Shown: positions 41,773 to 49,742 of the stretch, one piece after another
Numbering within the stretch: the stretch's first letter is position 1
How the letters are laid out: each line of letters opens with the position of its first letter
DNA from: an uncultured Lachnotalea sp.
GTDB lineage: Bacteria; Bacillota; Clostridia; Lachnospirales; Lachnospiraceae
Length of the DNA: 55,379 nt
Assembly: GCA_948470255.1 (NCBI GenBank)
Contig: CAOKOS010000013.1
Coordinates: forward strand, 1 to 55,379
Direction: 5' to 3'
The notes under the pieces: model-generated
The model's input: the letters and a program-made list of their open reading frames with translations, nothing else
The model's database searches: none
What the model was told of the DNA's origin: nothing
Translations under genes and position numbers: made by a program

Positions 41773-41786
41773 AATACGGAGGAGTA

Positions 41787-42077
41787 ATGAACAGCAGGCA
41801 GCGAGCATATTTGAAAAGTCTGGCAATGACCATGGATTCAGTTTTACAAATTGGAAAATCCAGTTTAACTCCTGAAATCACGGAAGCGGTAAATGAAGCC
41901 TTAGAAGCCAGAGAATTAGTTAAAATCCATGTATTAAAAAACTGTATTGATGATACCCGTATGATTGGAGAGACCCTTGCAGAACGGACGCGCTCTCAAG
42001 TCGTTCAGGTCATTGGAAAAAAAATAGTCTTGTACCGCGAATCTAAAACAAAAAAGAAAATCATGCTTCCCCAATAG
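41787..42077 (+). CDS. yhbY: YhbY-type CRM-domain RNA-binding protein
   Basis: A 96-residue single CRM-domain protein (SRQRAYLKSLA..., LQIGKSSLTPEI..., ALEARELVKIHVLKN, GKKIVLYRES) that binds pre-50S particles in E. coli. GGAGG precedes ATG 41787. It lies in the order obgE-yhbY-nadD-yqeK-rsfS that is common in Firmicutes. Confidence 0.95.
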   Translation: MNSRQRAYLKSLAMTMDSVLQIGKSSLTPEITEAVNEALEARELVKIHVLKNCIDDTRMIGETLAERTRSQVVQVIGKKIVLYRESKTKKKIMLPQ

Positions 42078-42117
42078 GATAGCTATGCTTTCGGAGGACG
42101 GAAGGACAAACGGAAAC

Positions 42118-42768
42118 ATGGATTGTAAAGAAAAAAAAGAGTCTGGAGACAATTTAAAAAAGATCGGCATTATGGGAGGCACCTTTGACCCGGTACATCT
42201 GGCACATTTACTTTTGGCAGAACAGGCAAGAGTTCAATTTTATCTGGATCAAGTACTTTTTATGCCTTCCTCTCAGCCTCCCCATAAAAATAACAGCCAA
42301 ATATCATCAGCGGAGCATCGGGAAGCAATGGTCTTAATGGCCATAAAGGGCAATCCATATTTTGCATATTCTGATATGGAAATCCTTCGTACCGGGACTA
42401 CTTACACCAGCGATACTTTAAAAGAGCTTCATATCAAATACCCCCATACAGAAATTTGTTTTATTATGGGGGCTGATTCTCTGTTTGCTGTGGATAGTTG
42501 GCATCAGCCGGAAAAGATTTTTGAAAAGGCAACCATATTGGCTGGAAACCGTCTGGATGTTCCCGATGAAAAGATTAAGGCTCAGATTTGTTATTTAAAA
42601 GAGCGTTTTGGAGGGCGGATCCACCTGATTGATATGCCGGATATTGCCATTTCTTCCAGTGAAATACGAAAACGTTATGGAAAAGGCCTTTCTATTCGAT
42701 ATTATGTGCCAGAGTCAGTATACACTTATATAAAAGAACATCAATTATATTTCCATGCCGGTTTTTGA
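42118..42768 (+). CDS. nadD: Nicotinate-nucleotide adenylyltransferase
   Basis: Makes nicotinate adenine dinucleotide from ATP and nicotinate mononucleotide in NAD synthesis. The nucleotidyltransferase motif GGTFDPVHLAHL and the ISSSEIR motif are clear. There are 216 residues from ATG 42118, chosen because GAAGGA lies upstream; ATG 42085 would add eleven residues. The N-terminal ten residues (MDCKEKKESG) are an unusual charged extension before the normal KKIGIMGG start. Confidence 0.95.
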   Translation: MDCKEKKESGDNLKKIGIMGGTFDPVHLAHLLLAEQARVQFYLDQVLFMPSSQPPHKNNSQISSAEHREAMVLMAIKGNPYFAYSDMEILRTGTTYTSDTLKELHIKYPHTEICFIMGADSLFAVDSWHQPEKIFEKATILAGNRLDVPDEKIKAQICYLKERFGGRIHLIDMPDIAISSSEIRKRYGKGLSIRYYVPESVYTYIKEHQLYFHAGF

Positions 42769-42838
42769 AGGCAAAGAAAATGCAGGAAAAAGTTCAGCAT
42801 AAAGGGGAACACCAAAAGAGAAGAAGAGGAGGGGAAAC

Positions 42839-43426
42839 GTGAAGCCAGATCGCATGGTAATTAAAGAAAAGCTCAGTCATAAACTTGGTATAGGACGCTT
42901 TGAGCATACTCTTGGAGTTGCCTATACAGCGGCGTGTCTTGCAATGCGTTATGGAGTTAATATAGAAGATGCAGAGCTGGCAGGTCTTCTTCATGATTGC
43001 GCCAAACAGTATGATAATGAAACGTTGATTAAAAAATGTCTGAAATATAAACTTTCCGTCTCTGAAGCGGAACAGAAGAATCCTTCCTTACTGCATGCGA
43101 AACTGGGGGCGTGTCTGGCCAGAAGGAAGTATGATGTGGAGGATACCAATATTTTAAATGCAATCCGTTATCATACAACGGGACGCCCTGCCATGAGCCT
43201 ATTGGAAAAGATTGTTTATGTGGCAGATTATATTGAACCCAGGCGCTTTAAAGCGCCAAATCTTAACAAAATCAGGGAGATGGCCTTTTCGGACCTGGAT
43301 CAGGCTGTTTGTGCAATCATGGGGGATACTCTTACCTATTTAAAAGAAATGCCAGAAACTATTGATAAAACTACGATGGAAGCCTGCATCTATTATCAAA
43401 AACTGAATAAGGAGGAATGTCTATGA
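42839..43426 (+). CDS. yqeK: YqeK, HD-domain diadenosine tetraphosphatase
   Basis: A 195-residue HD-domain metal-dependent phosphohydrolase of the YqeK family, which hydrolyses Ap4A to ADP. HD-motif residues are seen: H in RFEHTLGVA, HD in LLHDCAK, and IRYHTTGRP and VYVADYIEPRR. The start is GTG 42839 after GAGGAGGGG. Its stop overlaps the rsfS start (ATGA). Confidence 0.94.
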   Translation: MKPDRMVIKEKLSHKLGIGRFEHTLGVAYTAACLAMRYGVNIEDAELAGLLHDCAKQYDNETLIKKCLKYKLSVSEAEQKNPSLLHAKLGACLARRKYDVEDTNILNAIRYHTTGRPAMSLLEKIVYVADYIEPRRFKAPNLNKIREMAFSDLDQAVCAIMGDTLTYLKEMPETIDKTTMEACIYYQKLNKEECL

Positions 43427-43779
43427 AAAAATCTAAAGAAATGGCAATGATCGTCTGTAAAGCATTGGAAGAAAAAAAAGGACAGGAAATCACAGTTATT
43501 GATATATCCGATATATCCTGCCTGGCAGATTATTTTATTATTGCAAATGGGGAAAACAGCCACCAGGTACAGGCAATGATTGATAATGTTGAAGACGAAA
43601 TGGATAAGGCAAACTATCATTTCAGCCAAAGGGAAGGGTACCAGGCGGCCCGTTGGGTACTGCTTGATTACAAAGATATCGTCGTCCATGTATTTTCAAA
43701 AGAGGACAGGCGTTTTTATGATTTAGAAAGAATTTGGAGAGACGGCAAATTCATAAGCATCAAAGAGCTGGAGGAGTAA
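43423..43779 (+). CDS. rsfS: Ribosomal silencing factor RsfS
   Basis: A 118-residue DUF143/RsfS protein that binds L14 and blocks subunit joining in stationary phase. Family blocks: ITVIDISDISCLADYFIIANG, REGYQAARWVLLDYKDIVVHVF and FYDLERIW. ATG 43423 is 7 nt after GGAGG and overlaps the yqeK stop; ATG 43417 is too close. The last codons form the left arm of a terminator-like hairpin. Confidence 0.97.
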   Translation: MKKSKEMAMIVCKALEEKKGQEITVIDISDISCLADYFIIANGENSHQVQAMIDNVEDEMDKANYHFSQREGYQAARWVLLDYKDIVVHVFSKEDRRFYDLERIWRDGKFISIKELEE

Positions 43780-43796
43780 AGTCCTTCAGCTCTTTC
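43764..43796 (+). terminator. Terminator overlapping the end of rsfS
   Basis: AGAGCTGGAGGA (43764-43775) pairs with TCCTTCAGCTCT (43782-43793) over 12 bp with one G-T pair and a 6-nt loop. The following T-run is short (TTT at most), so termination may be partial. Confidence 0.65.
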
Positions 43797-43880
43797 AGCG
43801 TCATGGAGAATGATGTTATTTCTTTTTTTGAGGTTTCCGGAGCTTCGATAAAAATACGGAAACTTAAAGGAGGTATTTCA

Positions 43881-43909
43881 TTGCGGAATACCCCCATCTG
43901 TGGTACAAT
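43881..43909 (+). promoter_or_regulatory. Promoter of the DUF3048 lipoprotein
   Basis: TTGCGG (43881-43886), 17 bp, TACAAT (43904-43909). The AAAGGAGG at about 43867-43872 followed by this TTG looks like a translation start, but the TTG is better explained as the -35 box. Confidence 0.5.
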
Positions 43910-43943
43910 ATACAGAAATAATAAAGAGGGAGGCGGCAGTTTT

Positions 43944-45059
43944 ATGAAAAAGAAATGGTTAAGATTATTAAAATCAGGAATTTCCCTGTGGCTGATATTG
44001 ATTCTTACAGCAGGCTGTGGAAAAAAAGCGGAAGAGACAACAGAGGCGCAAACACAAGCGAAAGCGACTTCGGAGCCTGTGACTCTTGCACCGGCAGAGA
44101 CAGAAACAGAGCCGGAGACAGAGGCGGCGCCGGAAGGGATGGTGCGCAGTTATCTGACCGGAGAATGGGTGCCTGAAGAAATCGGACGGAGGCGTCCCGT
44201 ATCTGTGATCATCAGTAATGTCCAGGCGGCGCAGCCCACTTACGGCTTAAGTGGGGCAGACGTGGTCTATGAGACGCCGGGGGAGGCAAGCGCCGTCCGT
44301 TTTGTCGCATTTTTCGAGCAGTATGATAATATTCAGGAAATCGGTTCTGTCCGAAGCGCCAGAACGTACCATGCATTTATCCAGAAAGAATTTGAATCTA
44401 TTTTCTTTCATTACGGCCAGTGCGAGTATGCGAGGCCGTTTTTGGAAGGCGGGGAGTGTGACTGCGTCAATGGTGTGACAGGAGCCAGTGAATGGGCTTA
44501 TCACAGTATGGACGGCCGGGAAGCGCCCCACCATCATTTTACCAACGGTGAAGAAATCAAATATGCCATTGAAAAACTGGGCTATTCTAACGAATATCCT
44601 GAAAGCTATACGGGGCATTATCAGTTTGTAGAAGACGGTGAAACTCCAAATATGCCGGGAGCTGCGGCGGCAAACAAGGTTTCTGTAGGTTACGTTTCCA
44701 ATAAGCCCTGGTTTGAATACAATGCCCAGGACGGCCTTTATTACCGTTACCAGTTCGAGGGGCCCCACGTGGATGTGGGAAACAATGATACACCTCTTGC
44801 ATATAAAAATATCATCATCCAAGTCTGCGATTACGAGCATTATTATGATACGGATTATCTGAATATTTTTATGCAGGGCGGGGGAGTAGGACAGTTTATT
44901 ACCGACGGAAAGGTGATTCCGGTCACATGGAAAAAAGACGGAGATTGGGGTGTTACCCATTACTATGATTCTGAAGGAAACGAGATCAAACTGAATCAGG
45001 GACGTACCTGGGTCTGCATTGTCCGCACGGAACGGGCAAACCGCGTGGAAATCTCCTAA
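43944..45059 (+). CDS. DUF3048 (YerB-like) lipoprotein
   Basis: A 371-residue surface lipoprotein: signal peptide with lipobox LTAGC (C25), a Thr/Glu/Ala-rich linker (about 30-70, repeated TE and PE residues) and a DUF3048 domain (RPVSVIISNVQAAQPTYGLSG, ADVVYETPGE, IGSVRSARTYH, C-terminal GRTWVCIVR). In B. subtilis YerB has no settled function. ATG 43944 has GAGGGAGG 10 nt upstream; the frame is open further upstream but would destroy the signal peptide. Confidence 0.9.
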   Translation: MKKKWLRLLKSGISLWLILILTAGCGKKAEETTEAQTQAKATSEPVTLAPAETETEPETEAAPEGMVRSYLTGEWVPEEIGRRRPVSVIISNVQAAQPTYGLSGADVVYETPGEASAVRFVAFFEQYDNIQEIGSVRSARTYHAFIQKEFESIFFHYGQCEYARPFLEGGECDCVNGVTGASEWAYHSMDGREAPHHHFTNGEEIKYAIEKLGYSNEYPESYTGHYQFVEDGETPNMPGAAAANKVSVGYVSNKPWFEYNAQDGLYYRYQFEGPHVDVGNNDTPLAYKNIIIQVCDYEHYYDTDYLNIFMQGGGVGQFITDGKVIPVTWKKDGDWGVTHYYDSEGNEIKLNQGRTWVCIVRTERANRVEIS

Positions 45060-45084
45060 AAACCCCGCTTTTCCAAAGAAAACA

Positions 45085-45114
45085 GCATAACGGGAAATCC
45101 CTTCTGCATATACT
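45085..45114 (+). promoter_or_regulatory. Sigma-E-like promoter of spoIVA
   Basis: GCATAAC (45085-45091), 15 bp, CATATACT (45107-45114), 29 bases before the start codon. Both boxes fit the sigma-E pattern, the known control of spoIVA in B. subtilis. Confidence 0.6.
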
Positions 45115-45142
45115 TAATCAGCATATACAGGAGGGATTTTTT
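45095..45142 (+). terminator. Terminator-like hairpin covering spoIVA promoter and RBS
   Basis: AAATCCCTTCTGCATA (45095-45110) pairs with TATACAGGAGGGATTT (45124-45139) at 15 of 16 positions with one G-T pair, followed by a T-run that ends at the spoIVA start codon. The right arm contains the AGGAGGG ribosome-binding site. A transcript from the DUF3048 gene would fold and probably stop here; a transcript from the sigma-E start (about 45120) lacks the left arm. Confidence 0.6.
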
Positions 45143-46615
45143 ATGGACAGTTTTCATGTATACAAGGATATTGAAGCACGTACTGGAGGGGAAATTTACA
45201 TTGGCGTAGTGGGACCCGTCCGTACGGGGAAATCCACGTTTATCAAACGCTTCATGGATCTCCTTGTGCTTCCGGGAATGGAAGATTCCAATGAGAGGAG
45301 CCGGGCGCAGGATGAACTTCCCCAGTCGGCTGCCGGAAAGACCATTATGACGACAGAGCCTAAATTTATTCCGAAAGAGGCGGCTCAAATCCAGGTTGGG
45401 GATGCCCAGGTGAAGGTAAGGCTTATTGACTGTGTTGGATATATGGTGGACGGGGCGGGCGGCCATATTGAGAATGATGAGGAGCGTCTGGTAAAAACCC
45501 CCTGGTTTGATTATGAAATCCCCTTTACCCAGGCGGCTGCCATTGGGACGGAAAAGGTGATTAAAGAACATTCCACCATTGGGATTGTGGTGACGACGGA
45601 CGGCTCTTTTGGAGAGATCCCCAGGCCTGGATACATAGACGCAGAAAAACAGACCATTGACGAGCTTAAAAGAATTGGAAAACCATTTTTAATGTTATTA
45701 AACACCAACCGCCCTTATTCCGATGAGGCGAAAGAGCTGGCGGAACAGCTGGGGGCAGAGTATGGGGTGCAGGTACTTCCGGTAAACTGCGAACAGTTAA
45801 AGAAAGATGATATTACAAAGATTTTGGGAGAGGTACTCAATGAATTCCCTGTGACAGAACTGGATTTCTTTATGCCTAAATGGGCAGAAATCCTGCCGGC
45901 AACCCATTGGCTTAAGGAAAAAATTGTAAATATTGTAAAAGAACTTATGGGAAATATTATTCATATGAAGGATTTAATCCAGGAATACGGCCAGGAGGAG
46001 GAGTCTCCCATTAGACGGGTCCGGTTAAGAAAAGCCGATTATTCCGACGGAAGCGTTTCCATGGATGTGGTAGTGGATGACAATGTTTACTATCAGATTT
46101 TAAGTGATTATACGGGAATGGAGATTGCCGGGGAATATCAGCTGATGGGGATTTTGAGACAGTTTGCAAAGACACGAGGGGAATATGGAAAGCTGAAAAA
46201 TGCCATGGAAGCGGCGCGCCAGAAAGGCTATGGCGTCATCATGCCGGAGCGGAGTGAAATCCTTTTGGATGACCCGGAAGTCATCAAACATGGAAATAAG
46301 TTTGGCGTAAAAATTCATGCACAAGCTCCTTCCATCAACCTGATCCGGGCTTCCATTGAGACAGAGCTGGCGCCCATAGTGGGAGATGAAAAGCAGGCGG
46401 AGGACTTGATCACTTATATCCGGGAAAACAGCCGTGAAAATGAAGATGGCGTATGGAATACCAGCATTTTCGGAAAATCCATTGAGCAGATTGTCACCGA
46501 CGGTATCCAGGCGAAAGTGGCGCAAATGACAGATTCCTGCCAGATGAAGCTTCAGGATACCCTCCAGAAGATCATCAATGATTCCAACGGCGGAATGATA
46601 TGCATTATCATTTGA
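45143..46615 (+). CDS. spoIVA: Stage IV sporulation protein A (SpoIVA)
   Basis: A 490-residue cytoskeletal ATPase that polymerises on the forespore surface as the base of the spore coat; made in the mother cell. Walker A GPVRTGKS (24-31), the conserved LIDCVGYMVDGAGGH region and the C-terminal hydrophobic NSNGGMICIII-type tail that binds SpoVM-marked membrane (here SNGGMICIII at the end). Length matches B. subtilis SpoIVA (492). AGGAGGG precedes ATG 45143. Its presence shows a spore-forming lineage. Confidence 0.98.
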   Translation: MDSFHVYKDIEARTGGEIYIGVVGPVRTGKSTFIKRFMDLLVLPGMEDSNERSRAQDELPQSAAGKTIMTTEPKFIPKEAAQIQVGDAQVKVRLIDCVGYMVDGAGGHIENDEERLVKTPWFDYEIPFTQAAAIGTEKVIKEHSTIGIVVTTDGSFGEIPRPGYIDAEKQTIDELKRIGKPFLMLLNTNRPYSDEAKELAEQLGAEYGVQVLPVNCEQLKKDDITKILGEVLNEFPVTELDFFMPKWAEILPATHWLKEKIVNIVKELMGNIIHMKDLIQEYGQEEESPIRRVRLRKADYSDGSVSMDVVVDDNVYYQILSDYTGMEIAGEYQLMGILRQFAKTRGEYGKLKNAMEAARQKGYGVIMPERSEILLDDPEVIKHGNKFGVKIHAQAPSINLIRASIETELAPIVGDEKQAEDLITYIRENSRENEDGVWNTSIFGKSIEQIVTDGIQAKVAQMTDSCQMKLQDTLQKIINDSNGGMICIII

Positions 46616-46640
46616 CTTTCCAGAAAGAAAATTTTATACT
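46612..46640 (+). promoter_or_regulatory. Promoter of the MutS-like gene
   Basis: TTGACT (46612-46617, overlapping the spoIVA stop), 17 bp, TATACT (46635-46640). The leader to the start codon (about 80 nt) contains two hairpins (46655-46684 and 46691-46709). Confidence 0.7.
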
Positions 46641-46727
46641 AATTCTTGATACCACCATACGGGTTTTATGAAAATACCGGATGGCAGTCAAAGTACCCGA
46701 AGGGTATTTTATTCAGAGGACATGAAG

Positions 46728-48419
46728 ATGGATAGACAGACGATGATCTATGTGGGATTTTTTCTGGCTGTATGCGCCATTCTCTTTACCCAGTCGCTGA
46801 TTTCAGGGCGCCGCCGCATGGAGCGGCTGAAAATGCGCGTGAGGGAGCGGTGGGGAAAGATACCGAAACGGGAATATTCCCTGGAAGAATTTGAAAAAAT
46901 ATCCCATTATTATGAACGGCGGAAGGGGAAGAGGTTTTATATCGACGACATCACCTGGAATGATATGGGGATGGACGATATTTTCCTGCTTCTCAATACG
47001 GCGGATTCTGCAGTGGGGGAGGAGTATTTATACTGGGCGCTGCGCACTCCGGAATTTGATGAAAAAGTCCTTAAGGAGCGTTCGGAGTTGGCAGATTTTT
47101 TCCGCGCCAACCAGGGACTCAGAGAGCAATATAAAATCTGCTTTGGGAAAATGGGACGGCGGAGGCGGGTCGCTTTATCCGATTACATTGGAAAGCTTTC
47201 CGATATGCCGTCTTTTGCCCTGCTTCCCCATGTGGCGGCCTTGTTGCTTTTGTGGGCTGGCATCAGTGTCTTTTTCATAAAACCGGCCTATGGAGTTGGC
47301 GCATTGATCGGGGCAATGATCGTCAATTTGATCACGTATTATAAATCCAAGGGTGATATGGCGATGTATTTTGCATGTATGTCCCAGGTGGCTGATCTGG
47401 TGGAATACGGCGGCCAGCTTGCGGATATCCATACAAAGGAGCAGGTTCTTACACCTTACAGGGAGGCTCTGAAGGAGAACTGCGGCCTCCTGAAACAAAT
47501 CCGAAAACATGCCTGGATTTTGGTGGATAAAAGTGATGTGGGTGGGAACCTTGTCAAAGTCGTCCTGGATTATCTTTGCATGATTACCCACATTGATTTG
47601 ATCCTGTTTCGCCAGATGGCAGAAACCATCCGTCACAAAGGCGCAGTTTTAGAACGGCTGATGGAAACCATGGGTCAGCTGGAACTTGCCTTGTGTATTG
47701 GCTCTTTCCGTGATCTGGCCGAAGAGTCCTGTCTGCCGGTATTTCATAAAGAACCTTTGAAGACATTGAACTGTGAAGGGATTTATCATCCACTGGTGGA
47801 AAATGCCGTGGCCAATTCCATAGAGACGGACAGGCCGGTGCTGATTACCGGTTCTAATGCTTCAGGAAAATCCACGTTTTTGAAAACAGTTGGCGTAAAT
47901 GCCATTTTGGCCCAGAGTATTTATACAGTGACAGCCGCCAGTTATGAGACGGATTTTTTCCGGGTCTATTCTTCCATGGCTTTAAGTGACAGCCTGGAAA
48001 CAAAGGAAAGCTATTACATGGTGGAAATCAAATCCTTAAAGCGGATTCTCGATGCCTTCCCAGGGAAATCCCCTGTACTCTGTTTTGTGGATGAGGTACT
48101 TCGGGGAACCAATACGGTGGAGCGTATTTCGGCTTCCTCCAAAATCCTGGAAAGTATGGCAGGAAAGAATGTGCTCTGCTTTGCAGCCACCCACGATATT
48201 GAACTGACAGCCCTTTTAGAAGGCTCTTATGCCAACTATCATTTTGAAGAACAGGTGGAGGAAGGCGATGTATCCTTTTCCTACCGCTTGGAGTCAGGAC
48301 GGGCCAGAAGCCGGAATGCGATTCGTCTTCTGGGTATCATGGGATACGATGAGAAAATCATTGCAGCTGCAGAGGAAATGGCAGAACGGTTTGTGAAGAC
48401 TGGGGAGTGGCGATTATAA
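46728..48419 (+). CDS. Membrane-anchored MutS-family ATPase
   Basis: A 563-residue protein with a MutS domain V ATPase at the C-terminus: Walker A GSNASGKST (about 375-383), Walker B LCFVDEVLRGTNTVERISAS, and AATHDIELTALL. It lacks the mismatch-binding N-terminal domains I of MutS (no FxE motif). Instead it has an N-terminal transmembrane segment (about 6-24) and two more hydrophobic segments around residues 165-210, so the lever-like helical region is tied to the membrane. ATG 46728 is 7 nt after AGAGGA; earlier in-frame ATGs lack a proper site. RNase H follows after 13 nt. Role unknown; such MutS-like ATPases are found in many clostridia. Confidence 0.87.
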   Translation: MDRQTMIYVGFFLAVCAILFTQSLISGRRRMERLKMRVRERWGKIPKREYSLEEFEKISHYYERRKGKRFYIDDITWNDMGMDDIFLLLNTADSAVGEEYLYWALRTPEFDEKVLKERSELADFFRANQGLREQYKICFGKMGRRRRVALSDYIGKLSDMPSFALLPHVAALLLLWAGISVFFIKPAYGVGALIGAMIVNLITYYKSKGDMAMYFACMSQVADLVEYGGQLADIHTKEQVLTPYREALKENCGLLKQIRKHAWILVDKSDVGGNLVKVVLDYLCMITHIDLILFRQMAETIRHKGAVLERLMETMGQLELALCIGSFRDLAEESCLPVFHKEPLKTLNCEGIYHPLVENAVANSIETDRPVLITGSNASGKSTFLKTVGVNAILAQSIYTVTAASYETDFFRVYSSMALSDSLETKESYYMVEIKSLKRILDAFPGKSPVLCFVDEVLRGTNTVERISASSKILESMAGKNVLCFAATHDIELTALLEGSYANYHFEEQVEEGDVSFSYRLESGRARSRNAIRLLGIMGYDEKIIAAAEEMAERFVKTGEWRL

Positions 48420-48432
48420 AGGGGGACTGGTG

Positions 48433-48918
48433 ATGATGCAAGTAACGATATACACAGATGGTTCCGCCAGAGGGAATCCTGACGGGCCGGGCGGATATGG
48501 GGTCCTGCTTCAGTATGTGGACGGGACGGGTGCGCTCCATGAAAAAGAATTGTCGGCAGGTTATAAAAAAACCACCAACAACCGTATGGAACTGATGGGG
48601 GTCATCGCAGGGCTGGAGGCGTTAAACCGTCCCTGCCAGGTAAAGGTGGTTTCGGATTCCGCTTATGTGGTTAAGGCGTTTACAGAAGGCTGGCTGGAGG
48701 GCTGGGTGAAAAAAGGCTGGAAACGGGGAAAAAACGAACCAGTAAAAAACGTGGATTTATGGAAACGCCTCCTGGCGGCAAAGGAACCTCACCAGGTGTC
48801 TTTTTGCTGGATCAAAGGCCATGCCGGACACTCTGAAAATGAGCGATGCGACGCCCTTGCCACAGCGGCAGCCGATAAAGAGCCGGATACGTTACTGATT
48901 GATCCGGGTGTCCTTTAA
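48433..48918 (+). CDS. rnhA: Ribonuclease HI
   Basis: A 161-residue type 1 RNase H that removes RNA from RNA-DNA hybrids. The DEDD residues are seen in YTDGSARGNP, NNRMELMGVIAGLE, VSDSAYVVKAF and HSENERCDALA. AAAGGGGG precedes ATG 48433 by 7 nt; ATG 48436 and GTG 48430 are alternatives. Downstream, a 7-bp hairpin TGTCCTT/AAGGACA (48909-48925) overlaps the stop codon but lacks a T-run. Confidence 0.95.
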   Translation: MMQVTIYTDGSARGNPDGPGGYGVLLQYVDGTGALHEKELSAGYKKTTNNRMELMGVIAGLEALNRPCQVKVVSDSAYVVKAFTEGWLEGWVKKGWKRGKNEPVKNVDLWKRLLAAKEPHQVSFCWIKGHAGHSENERCDALATAAADKEPDTLLIDPGVL

Positions 48919-49035
48919 AAGGACAGGCCCATTGACAAGGACATGGGGATTGGAGTGTGCCCTTTTTAATGGGACGGCAGACAGGTGGAAATATAATTCT
49001 CATATTTTTTAAATTTTACAACTTGTATACATCTC

Positions 49036-49059
49036 TGTGTTACAATCTGTGCTACAATC
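49036..49059 (+). promoter_or_regulatory. Two tandem 12-bp direct repeats before the response regulator
   Basis: TGTGTTACAATC (49036-49047) is followed directly by TGTGCTACAATC (49048-49059), 29-52 bases before the start codon. Each contains a TACAAT -10-like box but no -35 box is well placed. Adjacent direct repeats of this size are typical OmpR/PhoB-family operators, suggesting autoregulation. Confidence 0.5.
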
Positions 49060-49087
49060 ATATTGTGACAGGAGGGGAGATGCAGAA

Positions 49088-49741
49088 ATGAAAAAAATAT
49101 TGATTGTGGAAGATGAAGAGGCCATCGGAATCCTAATGTGCCGTACACTTTTGTCAGACGGATACCAGTGCGACTGGGTCCGGACAGGAACGGAAGGCGC
49201 GGAGCGGATTGAGAAGGTCTCTTATTCTTTGATCCTTTTGGATATTATGCTGTCGGGTTTAAACGGTTATGAACTCCTGGAATATATCCGTCCTATGGGG
49301 ATTCCGGTTATTTTTGTAACGGCGAAGGGACAGGTTTCTGAGCGGGTTTATGGGCTTAAACTGGGAGCGGATGATTATATTGTGAAACCATTTCAGGTCA
49401 GTGAACTTTCCGCCAGGGTGGAAGCGGTTTTGAGAAGGAGCGGCAGCCGCCGCCAGGCATTGGTGATTGGAGACATCACGGTGGACTTTGAAGGCAGGAC
49501 AGTTACCAGGAATGGGAAGTTAGTGGGACTTACGGCGAAAGAATATGGATTGTTGGAGGAGTTGATTCTCCATAAAAATGTGGCCCTTTCCAGGGCACAG
49601 CTTTATGAGACGGTATGGGATGAGCTTTATACGGGAGAGACAAGGACTCTGGACTGTCATATACAAAGGCTGAGAAAGAAACTACAGTGGGAGGACCGGA
49701 TCAAGACGGTATTCCGGGTGGGATACCGGTTGGAGGTTTAG
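49088..49741 (+). CDS. OmpR-family response regulator
   Basis: A 217-residue regulator: receiver domain with D52 (LLDIMLSGLNG) and K100 (IVKPF), and a winged-helix domain (GLTAKEYGLLEELILHKNVALSR, DCHIQRLRKKL..., VFRVGYRLEV). ATG 49088 is about 8 nt after GGAGGGG. The kinase gene starts 1 nt after its stop. The signal is unknown. Confidence 0.94.
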   Translation: MKKILIVEDEEAIGILMCRTLLSDGYQCDWVRTGTEGAERIEKVSYSLILLDIMLSGLNGYELLEYIRPMGIPVIFVTAKGQVSERVYGLKLGADDYIVKPFQVSELSARVEAVLRRSGSRRQALVIGDITVDFEGRTVTRNGKLVGLTAKEYGLLEELILHKNVALSRAQLYETVWDELYTGETRTLDCHIQRLRKKLQWEDRIKTVFRVGYRLEV

Positions 49742-49742
49742 G

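Noticed and set aside
43881..43943. TTG start for the DUF3048 lipoprotein after AAAGGAGG
   Set aside because: Would place 21 residues before a normal lipoprotein signal peptide; the TTG is better read as a promoter -35 box with TACAAT 17 bp downstream.
44247..44960. 237-residue antisense frame within the DUF3048 gene
   Set aside because: No ribosome-binding site or family resemblance; shadow of the lipoprotein gene.
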